Source: Eretmocerus hayati (lineage: Eukaryota > Arthropoda > Insecta > Hymenoptera > Aphelinidae). From it: a stretch of 64,000 nt of DNA. A program made the position numbers and the translations under genes. Below are positions 1 to 10,679 of this stretch, piece by piece. Positions within the stretch are counted from its first letter, which is position 1; each line of letters begins with the position of its first letter. The notes under the pieces were generated by a model, which was not told the DNA's origin, did no database searches, and saw only the letters and a list, made by a program, of their open reading frames with translations. The DNA lies in assembly GCA_029851415.1 (NCBI GenBank), contig CM056741.1:85636282-85700281 (forward strand), given 5' to 3'.

Positions 1-545
1 GGTCGCTGAGCGTTTCCGAGTCAAGGACCTGCCACTTCGTGACTCGTCTCATGAGAGGCGCGCTAACAAACGTTAAGTCGAGCACTGAGGATGATGCCCC
101 TCTGTGCCATGTCGCCTTTCCTACCTCGTTGAGGCAAACCAGGTCCAATTGGGCCATGGTTGTTTCCAGCGCGTTGCCTCTTTCATCCTCTGGCCCTCCA
201 CTCCAGGCTGGAGCTTTGGAGTTAAAATCTCCCGCTACTATGGCGAGGCCTCTCCACTGTCTCAGACTATCCTCGAGTTCCCGCAGTTCCCGAAGGAAGA
301 CATTCATCGGTGCGTTCGGTGAGTAATAGCAGCTATACACCGCAATATCGCCGATGACTCTTCGGGCGAAGCCCGTCCCTTCGGTCGGTCTTTTTGTCTC
401 TGTAAGGCTCACGTTCCAGACTTGGATGGCCGATCCCCTCCCAAGGTCTTCCGTGGTTCGTGGTCGCTCTTCTCGGAGATACTGCTCGGAGATGATGAGG
501 ACGTCTGCTCCCAGTCTTGAGGCCTCTGCTTCGAGTAGACTGTGT
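1..545 (-). CDS. APE-type endonuclease fragment of an R1-like non-LTR retrotransposon
   Basis: Read on the minus strand, about 180 codons stay open with no stop from about position 543 to the window edge. The frame matches the apurinic-endonuclease-like domain of non-LTR ORF2 proteins that nick target DNA. Visible motifs in order are GADVLIISEQY, GDIAVYSCYYSPNAP, VAGDFNSKAPAW (metal-binding D and N), SSVLDLTFVS and a terminal ETLSD that would lead into the catalytic His outside the window. The phrasing is closest to the R1/I group as I know it. The N-terminal few dozen residues of a usual domain are absent; the frame closes at a TGA beside a tandem repeat, as expected for a 5'-truncated copy or a junction with a 5' UTR. 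The reverse transcriptase would lie off the left edge. The domain call is strong; the clade is an inference. Confidence 0.85.
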
Positions 546-816
546 CAATCTGTATATGTCAAAGCCCTCACCTTGACTCATGAAGGTGTCCCGCATTGCA
601 CTGTGGCATGCTAAAGAACGGGCTTTCATTCATTCCATTATTCTTTCAAGCATCATCACAATCTCTACCAATTTCACACTGTCAATTCGTCTTTGTCAAA
701 GCCCTCACCTTGGCTCATGAAGGTGTCCCGCATTGCACTGTGGCATGCTAAAGAGCGGGCTTCCATTCACTCCATCATTCTCTCAAACATCATCAAATTT
801 CTTACTCATGTCACAA
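541..816. repeat. Two 138-bp tandem units next to the retrotransposon ORF
   Basis: Two units start near 541 and 680. Each carries the shared core GTCAAAGCCCTCACCTT and then a segment about 60 bp long ending near GGCATGCTAAAGA, with few differences. On the minus strand the array lies immediately 5' of the endonuclease frame, so it may be the element's 5' UTR made of promoter monomers, or a target-site satellite. The sequence alone does not decide. Confidence 0.75.
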
Positions 817-2730
817 CATTATATATCATGCCCATTCTATTCATTTCTAACTGTACGAGTGATCCATTTCCCAATGAGTTTCTTTTCATGCATTATATTT
901 TTTCAATAATCCAAGTGCAAACACCACAAAGTTATAAGGTCAGTTGCTATTCGAGTGGGGATATAAGAATTCATTGTAGTACGTAAGATGAAAATTCAGA
1001 TATCTGATCAGTTATGAAGTCATAGTGTGTTGATAAGATAGTTTTAAAGTGGTTGAATCAATGTTTGGGGTTGATGAGGAGCTACGTAGCATGCTCATCT
1101 TCTCCACACACTGATACAAAAGGTCAAAAGTAGTTAGACGAGTAATACTTATAGATGAATAGCAGTAAATAGGTAAGGTGTTCAGATAGCTAATAAGTAT
1201 TAGAATAGTGATCTACATTTCCCAGTAGTAGTCATGTTATATTCATGAAGCCGTATACTATTTATTCCAATCTTTTAATAATGAGAAAAAATTTTTATCA
1301 AAGATTTGTTTTCAAATGCTAGTCCTCATCAATAATATTGTCCTTCCGTATAGTATCTAAGATAAATTTCAAGCTATGTTGAATGTCTATCATGAACTTC
1401 AATATTTTACTCAACAAATTGAAGATATTTTATGTATTCGCTGAACTCTTAAATAATATTGAAATCTTACAAATTGATTGAAGTTAGTAAAGTAAGTACC
1501 AATATTGGAGATGAATTCAGAAAATATTCTATATTGTAATAATTCTAAGTTCAAAAGTTCTCTCCGAAAGGAAAACTTTGGAATTTTCTCTTCTTGATGA
1601 AAAGACTAAGTATTTGAACCCTCTAATGCGATGACTCATGTTGTTTTTCACTTTCACTTTCTGTATATAGTATATGTGTGCTGTGGGGGCGGGGGCGACG
1701 CCGAAAGGAGAAAGGGACGCGGATGCGGCATCCAAAAAATGGCCGAATTTCCATCTATACCATCTAATATTTCTTTACGCAGAATATTCATCTCGCGATA
1801 ATCGTATTCACTCAACATTCGTTTTCATCAAATTTTTCATCAACAACGCGGAAAAATCGCGGGTCACATATTGTTCGAGCTGGACTTACGCTTTCCGGTG
1901 ATGCGCTTTTTTGGGCCAGTTGCAATAGCGGCGCGTCTCTTTGGTCCGGCTTGGCTCCGCTCCGAGTTGCGGGGGCGACTTGGCTTGGCGCGTCCTTCCT
2001 TCTTCTTCTTTATTTATACTTATTTTCTAATTTTTGTTTCACTCACACTTCTCTGTACCCGCGCTGGCAGGATCGCCACTTTGTTACGTACTAAATCTAG
2101 GGAAATAGTACGTATTCGATATTTGAATTGAAGAATGAATAAGAATGAGTTTAGCTCGAATGGTCCAGTTTTAAGCAATGATTTTATGCTTGAATTTACC
2201 TTTTGGTTCGCCGACGCGAGTAGGGAGAAGGGTGAATGACTTATACACAGAGTTATAAATAAACTATTTGAGCTATATTGTTCAGAAATATCAAAGACTC
2301 GAGAAATAGATGAAGCGTGAAGCGCTTTGACAAAATGATGTGATCTAGCCGAAGGCCAGTGTAGCTCTGATGGTGGGCCGCTTTGCTCGTCGATGCGGCG
2401 GTAGCGTGGGCGTCGGGCCCTTCCAATGGGCCTTGTTGCTGTCTCTCTCGCACTCGTGGCTGCTTGGCTAGCGAGAGCGTCGAGCGATGTTTGAAAGGCG
2501 AATCTTCATAGGTTTCAAAAAGGGGTGGCTTGTATTCAATTATTCTTAGCTAATTACGCTGCCAGCTATAGTGACCATTTATATACGGTGATTTGAATCG
2601 GGCGCGGGTCTTATACCATATTCGTCAGTTATCTACTTTATCAACATATCACCTCGTTACAATTAGAACAATGAAAGAATCTTCGCGACCAGATCCGTGA
2701 TATCTTTTTCATGCAGCTCGACTGACAGAG
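817..2730. other. AT-rich stretch with no recognisable gene
   Basis: No coding frame, RNA or repeat family could be recognised here. There are GC-rich patches at about 1683-1735, 1900-2010 and 2380-2420 in an otherwise AT-rich background; these resemble transposon debris but I cannot assign them. Short open frames have no convincing composition or motifs. Confidence 0.5.
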
Positions 2731-4135
2731 AGAGCATCAGGTCTGCGGAATATGGATCTTGATAAAACTCTGGGAATCATCTGATTCTGGTGAAAAATGA
2801 AAGTATCACTGAGGGTTAAGTCTAATAGGCCTACTATCCCAAGATACAGCTATAGAGATGAACATTGTCCAGGTAGGCCCATGTTGAAAAGACACATGTA
2901 TAGATATACTAGCTATATAGATATACTAACAATGCTAAACTCCATAGCTGTATCTCAGGATACGAGGCCCATTGGACTCAACCCTTGGAGATATTTCCAT
3001 TTTTCATCGGACCAAGATGATTCCCAGAGTCTCATCGAGATTCGTGTTCCGCAGACCTGATGTTCTCCTCGTGAGCCCTTCCCTACAAATGCTGTTCTCA
3101 CATTCGACCTCAAAGTCACGAGAAGAACTAACTTTGATTGATTTACATAATTGTGGAAAACTTAAATAGCGATGAGTCATTAAAATGTCACTCGCATCCT
3201 GCCGAGGAAGGATATAATTTGTTCCCGGAAAATATAATGAAACTAGGCGATAACATTTGAATTCTTTAGTATATCTTATACGAGTAGAAATTTCCAAATA
3301 ACTTGTTCAACAATCATGAGAGATATTGTAGATTTTTCGTCCTTGATGATAAATATTGGAGTTGGTGTCTTATCGATCTTGAAGGACGGTGGGAAATTAA
3401 ATTAATTGCCAAAATTTCGTATTGGGAATTTTATTACGACGTTTCGTCCACAAAGTTTCGTGGACCTCATCGGGTTTGGGTTTTGTTATTCCTTAGATCA
3501 TCGTGTTATATATTGAGCGATCTTGTACTCGAGACATAACGCCTGGCTCCTGTCAATACAGGTAAACAGAGTGAGTCTTTGTAGACCGAACGTCGTAATG
3601 AAAATTCCATCACGAGATTTTGGGAATTGATTTAATTCCCCACCGTCCTTCAAGATCGATAAGACACCAAGTTCGATATTGTACAACAATGGTTATACAA
3701 AAATGTTCAACAAAACACTTACACCAACTACGGAGTTGATATTTTCATGACTCATCGCTATATAAGTTTTTCACTATGATGTAGATCAATCAAAGCTAGT
3801 TTTTTCCGTGACTTTGAGGTCGAATGTGAGAACAGCGCTTCTACAAAAGAATTCAAGAGGAGAACATCAGGTCAGCGGAACACAAATCTTGATGAAACTC
3901 TGGGGATCATCTTGTACCGACGAGAAATGGAGGTATCTCCAAGGTATAAGTCCAATTGGCCTCCCATCCTGAGATACAGCTATGGAGATTACCATTGTTA
4001 GTATATCTGTACATGTGTCTTTTCAACATGGGCCTATATGGACAATGTTTATCTCCATAGCTGTATCCTGGGATAGTAGACCTATTGGTCTTAACCCTTA
4101 GAGATACTTCCATTGCTCACTAAAACGAGATGATT
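2731..4135. repeat. Large inverted repeat built from Penelope-associated sequence
   Basis: Segment 2735-3190 is repeated in reverse at about 3725-4130, and 3320-3440 is the reverse of 3580-3700, so the whole is a degenerate 1.4-kb palindrome with an axis near 3510. Each outer arm contains its own small palindrome (2735-3065 and 3866-4115) around 'GATACAGCTATRGAGAT' and 'AGGCCCATGTTGAAAAG'. The inner part shares 'CTTGAAGGACGGT' and the hammerhead-like segment with the Penelope-like copies at 31.4 kb and 55.1 kb. It is probably a pair of inverted Penelope termini with embedded MITEs. Confidence 0.7.
3431..3480 (-). ncRNA. Hammerhead ribozyme-like motif, degenerate copy 1
   Basis: On the minus strand the segment reads CCGATGA, one extra G, a 6-bp helix GTCCAC/GTGGAC closed by GAAACTTT, then GAAACGTC. 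This is a type I hammerhead layout (CUGANGA, helix II, GAAA, short helix III, cleavage triplet), but the core U4 is C here. Penelope-like elements are known to carry hammerheads in their terminal repeats. A partial second copy of the 3' half lies in inverted orientation at about 3573-3605. The core change suggests this copy is inactive. Confidence 0.5.
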
Positions 4136-4224
4136 CGTTGATGATAAAACGAATCATCTCGAACGAGATGATAACAACGTTGAAGGCTACAATAGGAAAA
4201 ACAGAAATAAGATTGCTTACAAAA

Positions 4225-4609
4225 ATGTTCCAACAGTGACGATGCCGACAGAATTCAGGAGAATGAAATGTGAACCGAATGATGATCATATTTCTGGGAA
4301 CAAAGAATCAACAGGATCTGATGAAGGTTGATTCTGACAGACGATGGAGTTCCTTCCACTGACGCTGACGATAGAAATGATTCTGACTTCAATGCACGTG
4401 AGAGAACATCAAATAAACCACGTTTGATATCTCAACCAAAACGAATAACCTCATTCGTGACTTAAGTTTTCCGAAAGACGGTGCTGAACTCTTAGCTTCT
4501 TTCCTGAAAGATCACAATCTCTTGAAACGCAAAGTCAAAGTTTTTCTGTATCGAGATCGAGATGAAGAGTTTCGCGAGTATTTTGTGAAAGATGAAGATT
4601 TGGCATTAA
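4225..4609 (+). pseudogene. Widespread invertebrate multicopy family, N-terminal part (split by piggyBac)
   Basis: From about 4440 an open frame encodes NNLIRDLSFPKDGAELLA, then a KVKVFLYRDRDEEF segment, ending in DEDLAL exactly at the TTAA where the piggyBac-like element begins. Upstream an acidic stretch (STDADDRNDSDF) resembles the usual N-terminus of this family, with a frame problem around 4410. The frame resumes at 9191 as TYCSDVEGLIDEL, giving a continuous match to a family that I recall as 'uncharacterized' in many cnidarian and arthropod genomes. I do not know its biochemical function. Its copy number suggests a mobile-element origin, which is inference. Confidence 0.6.
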
Positions 4610-7600
4610 CCCTCTAGCGCCCAAGGTATTAAAGACACGGAATTTTTTTTCTCTTTTTACTTCAAATGTTTTCATTTGGCTCCTAGATGGGCGTGACAAA
4701 TCGCAATTTCCTCAAAATAACCGGAAACAGCATTTTTTCGAGTGGGTCCTGCAGGACCCATTGGGCGTTCAGGTCATAATATTGAATCCACACATATAAT
4801 CTTCTTGTTTCGAACAAAGGGCTTGTATTCCCCACTGAAAATGCTCACGCTCAGCGGGACGTGCAGCAGAACGTCAGATGGGACGTACGGCGGGACGTCC
4901 CGCCGCACGTCTCGCTGCACGTCCCGCTGTACGTTCCGTAACTAGAAAGTGAGTGGCAAATCTGACTTCTCCGGGGTGCATCTAAGGAGGACTGAGAAGA
5001 GATAGCGGGTGACACTGGAGTAATGTATCGGGTTCCGCGTATCATTAGAAAATTGTTATCTAGTTTTATCGAATAACACGAAAGAGCTGATGGGTGCAAG
5101 GATTTCGTAAATGCCAGACTAAAAGCAGAAGTTGTATTTCTCCTCCAATTTTTGTACAATTGACTTTTTTTTCTCTCATAAAAGTGTACAATTGACTTGA
5201 TGTATAATCCATAAACTGATGATTTGAGATGTCATGATCATTTGTACCGCTTATCTACGTAGAACAGCGTTCATTCCATGGATCATTTTTTCATTCGACT
5301 ATAATCGACAGAACGTATGAAAAGCCGGTGTTAGTTCTAGAAGCAACGTTTTCGTTTGCTTCTCTCAAATTGATCTCTTTACTCTTGTCTCAACAATTGA
5401 AATCATATTTTGTTGATTGATTCTCTTGAGTATATCATCGATTTCCCGTGCAGTATCCAATACGTTGATTCAGTATCATTCAGTATAACTCCTTTGCTAT
5501 TTTTAAATCTTTCCTCAGAAGGTCAAATTCACCACTTTCAACTTGAGGAACTTGCGGTAGGAACATGTTATAGTGGCAACGCCAAATAATCTAATTTACT
5601 GATGTCATGATGATGATAGTCATGGTAGGAATTTCCCTCCAGTTCTACACCTCTCCAATAGAGAGTGTGTCTTGTAATCTTCAGAGATTAGAGTATGTCT
5701 TCCTTCAATTGATACTTTCCGATGGATTTTGTTGGCAAATAATCTATTCGAATTTTGGTGGGAGAGTTATGATGCTCCTTTTTATTATTTTGGAGGAATA
5801 ATTTGTGGAAGGAGATGATATTGGATTGAACTACTATTACTCCCATTCTCACGAGCAATTTTCCTGTCTTTTCGAAAGGTCATCGCGAATATGGCTCATC
5901 GATCATCATAGACTTGACATTCCACCTTTGAAATCGATCGCAAAAATCGAGGACTTGTCATAGAAACTTCTTGATGCGGGGTACGGCGTTTCACACATGA
6001 GGGTTTCCACGGAACTTTTGACTTTTGTGTTACTGCAGTGTTCCAGGAGTATTTTGAACTATTCGGAGTAATCAGGAGTGGCATTTTATAGTATTTGGCG
6101 TCATTCAATATGGACTACATTCTTTTTTGTTGGAACGCATTCTGATTTGTCAATAGCAGACCGCAAAACATGATTTTTGGGTAGTTTACAAACGTACCAA
6201 CGCGATTTTTTGAATTGTTAAGGCTGTAACTAAAATACCTATGCCTCAACTACTTCGGTAGAATGATATATCCATCTACTAATCTCATATTTCGAGGAAA
6301 TCTTTGATTCAGAGGTGTGCGCTGATTTGGCTATGATATTAGCTCTCATTCATCGATGTAACCGAGTTTTGTGGGGAAACTTTCTCTGGCTATTGTTTAC
6401 CAAAATGATGAAATACCTTGTGTGGAACGGGGAATTTAGCAATGAGTTTCCAAAGTTAAAAAGGAGACGAATCGAATCCCGTTTGGTTTGTGAGGGTGCG
6501 TTGATCCGGACAAATTTCATAAAGCTTCAACGCTCATAAAGTTATCGCGCCACTAGCTTTGAAAATGGTCATTTTTTGATGTCATACTCAGGAGACGCGA
6601 AGCACAGGGTTGGGACGTTGTGCTATTTTTTCTTCATCACAAAAAGGATAGAACCGCACTGTTTTGAGTTGCAATTGTCGATCGGTATTTCTGTGAGAAG
6701 CTGAGGAGCGATATTTGAATCCGGATGGTAAGCTAAATAAGCCTCTAAATGTGATGGTATCGCGATTTTCTCGATTTTTACATAGTATACGGCTGAAATA
6801 TGAACAAATTAACACCACAGTGTATTCTCGAAATTGAAATGAGACTCATAGCTCTTGACTCAATTTTGGAAATTTACATCGAATTTCGGAGAAATCGATG
6901 ATGGAATTCATCTTAAAGTCAAGTCAGGCGAAATATAATCCGTATCGATCGTCTAGATAATGTTTTGAATCGAATCTATCGGATGGAAGTTGATTCACGA
7001 ATGTTTCAAGTGTGAGATTCCGTACATGTCGTTCTGAATCAGATACCTCGGCTTGGAAAAGAGTGGCACCACTCTTTTCACATGTTTTCAAGGTCTGAGA
7101 ATCACATGAAACCCATTTCAAACCTGTGCGATGACGAAATTTTTTATTATTCCAGAGGGTCAATAGTTGAAAGTTCCATGGAAACCCTCATATATAATAT
7201 ACTTATCATGCAATAAACCCTATAAGTGTATGATAACGACACCATGTAATAGTACCCTTCAGATCAAGGAATAGATCCAATGTGAACAAACGAATTCAGT
7301 TGTGATCATCATGTACTGCACATACCATAAATCTTTCGGGATTTCGGGTGAACGAGAATATGAGAATCGATTTTTCATCTTTCTTCAGAAAATTCTCGGG
7401 ATTTCGGAAAAAAATGAAAATGAAAATCGATTTTTTAGAAAAAAAAAGTTTTGGCGCCGGGCGGCCGACTCCATCATCGATTTCGTGCTACCCCCGGGCG
7501 CCCGCCCTAGTGCCCGCCTGGGCGGCCGCCCATTTTTAGTGGGGTGACAGCGGGTCCTTCCGGAATGATGAACATTGTGAATACTGTATACTTGAGATAT

Positions 7601-9190
7601 ATTTCCCGAATCATAGTTGGAAATCGTAGTGAAACAATTGTGCCGTGCGATAAGATTTACATCACCTTGAGAATTCTAGACTCATACTTATGGAGAAACT
7701 GTTAACAGAGCTCTCATTAATTTTTTCACACATGCGATCTATTGTGATACGTGATTTTTATATATTAAATCATCTGAATCTGCTGATCCATCCATTTATT
7801 TTCTTGTGATTCATCTTCATAACGATGCATTTGTATGCGCATGATCTGTAAGATATGATTCAATAGAATGAGGGACTATAACATTATCTGAAATTGCGAT
7901 TCTTATTTTCCGCGAGATACGATACCAGAAATGAATGCAAAAATTTCTTCTCCGATACCCGAATGTGGATAATGAGATCACTGATGATTAAATTCGCGTT
8001 TCTTCCTCGATTTGAGAACATATGATTCGATACATAATTCATCAACTGATGATTGATGATTCGATTATCTTCAAGGTCTGGTTTGTCGCACTCATTCGGA
8101 CAGAATAGCTCCAACCCCATGAATGATGACTAATTCACATCACTATGTTTGACAAAGGGATAGTAACTGTTCAATGTTCAATTCACTCGAGTATACCTTC
8201 AATCTACTACGCCGTACATGATACGTTACTCCAGTATTACCCGGTATCTCATCTTAGTCTTTCTTAGATGCATCCCAAAAAAGTCAACTTTCCCACTCAC
8301 TTTCTAGTTACGGAACATACGGCGGGACGTCCGGCGGTACGTCCCGCTGCACGTCCCGCCGAACGTGAGCATTCTCAGTGGGGTTTTCAAACTTTCAGAG
8401 TGAATTCGTGAGGAAGAAGCTCACAATCATGAATCAATGAGAACATTATGAAATTGCTCAGTTAATCTGAATTCTTAGGATGGAAGTCATAAAAAGTTTG
8501 TTGGATACATTACAGCAAAGAGTTACTTGACACTTCTCACAAAAAGAGTATACTTTACTCTCTACGCAGAGCCTACATCTTCGTTTACAATCCGCAAACT
8601 TGAAAAAGTGCTCTTGCGAGTCATGCCTCATATCCACAACAATTTTCTAAGTGATTCGACGACTGGGATTCTGAGCTAAGCTGGATAGAGATAGATTCGA
8701 ACGACCACGTGACTTCTGTGAACGCGAACGCCCAATGGGTCTTGCAGGGCCCACTGCACGCACAATCACACGCCCGAATATTTTTTCACGTAAAAGATAT
8801 TCATGCATGGATACCATGTCACGGAAGCCCAGTGGGTCCTGTGGGACCCACTTACTAAATTGACCAGCCCCTAGACAATTTTCCCTTTTGAGTCATTCCA
8901 ACGTATGGATACCTTCAAGGGGGGCTGAAAGAAGATGTTCCAATAGGTATTGGATACTTAGGAGTTATTCGCATCTCTAGATGAATCGATCTAGACCGTA
9001 AACTCACGCCCTCGTCGAGCGACGCGTGAGCGCTGAATTTCGCGTGATCCCGAAGACTATGTACGCTTCATTAGGGCCTCGTATCATGACAGACTTCTGG
9101 TTTTGGCCTAGGAGAAAGCCATGACCATGCACAATTGCCGAAATATTGCCGTAGAGCTTGTCATGTCTGGATTTTGAAAGCGCTAGAGGC
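4610..9190. mobile_element. piggyBac-like element, 4.58 kb, flanked by TTAA duplications
   Basis: The left end is TTAA followed by CCCTCTAGCGCCC. The right end is GCGCTAGAGGC followed by TTAA. That gives a TTAA duplication and a roughly 12-bp terminal inverted repeat starting with CC, the piggyBac signature. Subterminal inverted blocks include TGGGTCCTGCAGGACCCA (4743-4760, a perfect 18-bp palindrome) against degenerate copies near 8730 and 8832, a GGGACGT-rich cluster (4856-4936 against 8318-8385), and 4940-5060 against 8213-8310. The interior holds a decayed transposase-like stretch on the minus strand. The element interrupts a coding exon, so removing it with one TTAA restores the reading phase. 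Confidence 0.85.
5400..6250 (-). pseudogene. Decayed piggyBac-type transposase remnant
   Basis: Minus-strand fragments in shifting frames resemble the piggyBac transposase core. One at about 5870-6000 reads VPRIKKFL, a stop, QVLDFCDRF and KSMMIDEPYSR. In the family the equivalent stretch is an 'IRP..D' helix followed by an '(S)IDE.M..FKGR' block containing one of the catalytic aspartates. A second fragment near 5520-5570 (FLPQVPQVESGEFDLL) resembles the later 'LP....GEF' stretch. Several stops and frameshifts separate them, so no protein could be made. The location inside TTAA-flanked termini supports the call; a profile search is needed to confirm it. Confidence 0.45.
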
Positions 9191-10217
9191 TTAACTTATT
9201 GTAGTGATGTTGAAGGACTCATTGATGAGTTGACCCAATTCTCATGTGGCCTCTAAGTGGCGACTTTTCATTGACTCCTCTGAGCGGAGTATCAAGGCAG
9301 CCATACTCCATAAGACAAATGTGTATGCTCCAGTCCCGATTGCCCATTCATTTGTAATGCAAGAGGAGTACAACAACATGCAAATACTTCTTGAAAGGAT
9401 CCAGTATGACGAGCATTCATGGCTGATTTGTGGTGATTTGAAGATAATATCGATAATTGAAGGCCAGCAGTCAGGGTTCGTCAAATTTCCATGTTATAAG
9501 TGCCTATGGAATAGTAGAGATAGAGAGAACCACTGCAATGGGTCAAGAGTATGCCAAAAGAGAACCTCATTCACTCCAGGGTCAGCTAATGTGATTCAGG
9601 AACCTCTGGTGAATCCATCGAAAATTCTCATTCCGCCATTGCACATAGAGCTTGGCCTAATGAAGCAATGGGTGGAAGCTCTGGATAAAGACGGAGCATG
9701 TTACAAATACCTTGGAGCAAAATTTCCGAAACAATCAGAAGCGAAGATCAAGCAAGGAATATTCGATAGTCCACAAATCCGCTTAATGTTCAGAGACAAG
9801 AATTTCCCTGAAGTGATGACTCCACTCGAAAGGGAAGCTTGGAATGGTTTCAAGAGTGTATCACAGGATTTCTTGGGTGATAAGAAGAGTCCGAAGTATA
9901 AGGAAATTATAGCCAAGTAGGTTCAAGATTACAAGAACTTAGGATGTCTCATGAACTTGAAATTACATTTTTTGGATGCACATTTAGAAGAATTCCCAGA
10001 AAATCTTGGAGACTTCAGCGGAGAGCAAGGCGAGCGTTTCCATCAAGATATTAAAGTCATGGAAAGTCGATATCAAGGTAGGTGGGACGAGCACATGATG
10101 GGGGATTTCTGTTCGATGCTGAAGCGGGATCTTTCGAAATCTAAGAGAAAACGTCAAACCCTACATGGGTCGTATGAAGAAAAGAGGACTCGCTATAGCA
10201 GCAAGGAAGAGGAGTGA
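9191..10217 (+). pseudogene. Widespread invertebrate multicopy family, main body
   Basis: Starting at the right TTAA the frame continues TYCSDVEGLIDEL, needs a one-base shift near 9240, then reads without interruption to 9917. Motifs in order: KWRLFIDSSERSIKA, YDEHSWLICGDLK, GQQSGFVKFPCYKCLW (CxxC), PPLHIELGLMKQWVEAL, and EAKIKQGIFDSPQI. An in-frame TAG lies at 9918-9920, after which the same frame continues with NLGDFSGEQGERFHQDIK and ESRYQGRWDEHMMGDFCSML to 10217. The match to the family is strong over about 330 residues. With a frameshift, a stop and a 4.6-kb insertion it is dead. Its function is unknown; the conserved D/E/H residues hint at a nuclease or transposase fold, which is speculation. 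Confidence 0.8.
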
Positions 10218-10470
10218 CAAAATATCGAGTTTTTTTGAGGTTATGTCGGAATTGTGACATACTATGGCTAAACTAACCTCAAATTTGAATTCAGCGATCC
10301 CAAAAACCTATAGGTATTATACTTCAACTGCCACATCCCAATTCTCCGAGTATTATCCGGAAATCATGATTTTTTGAGCTTATGTCAAAATCCTGACGTA
10401 CTGGAGCAGGACTGACCCCTGATTCGGATTCAGCGACCCCAAAAACCTATCGTAAACATAGTGAGACCAT
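10218..10470 (+). repeat. Two degenerate direct repeats directly 3' of the multicopy gene
   Basis: The segments at about 10226-10312 and 10368-10455 share TTTTTTGAGNTTATGTC, then a GACNTACT block and a tail AATTCAGCGATCCC / GATTCAGCGACCCC followed by AAAAACCTAT. The spacing is about 143 bp. They sit a few bases after the family stop codon, so they may be a 3' UTR or the terminal structure of the mobile unit carrying the gene. Confidence 0.6.
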
Positions 10471-10634
10471 CACATCCGAAATTTTTTTGTATGGCTGTGT
10501 TACGCATCCGCTGGGTACCACACCATCTGGCGAGCGCAGCATCGCATCGGCGGCTAGCAGTCCTAATATCACGGGCCAACCTGTAGCTACAGCAGCATCA
10601 CCAACATCAACGCCATCGAGTTCTGCAGAGCATG

Positions 10635-10635
10635 A

Positions 10636-10675
<40 letters not shown>

Positions 10676-10679
10676 ATAT
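10635..10679. repeat. (AT)n(GT)n microsatellite
   Basis: A run of AT dinucleotides passes into GT dinucleotides and a short TATATG tail. It abuts the left end of the next transposon. Confidence 0.95.
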
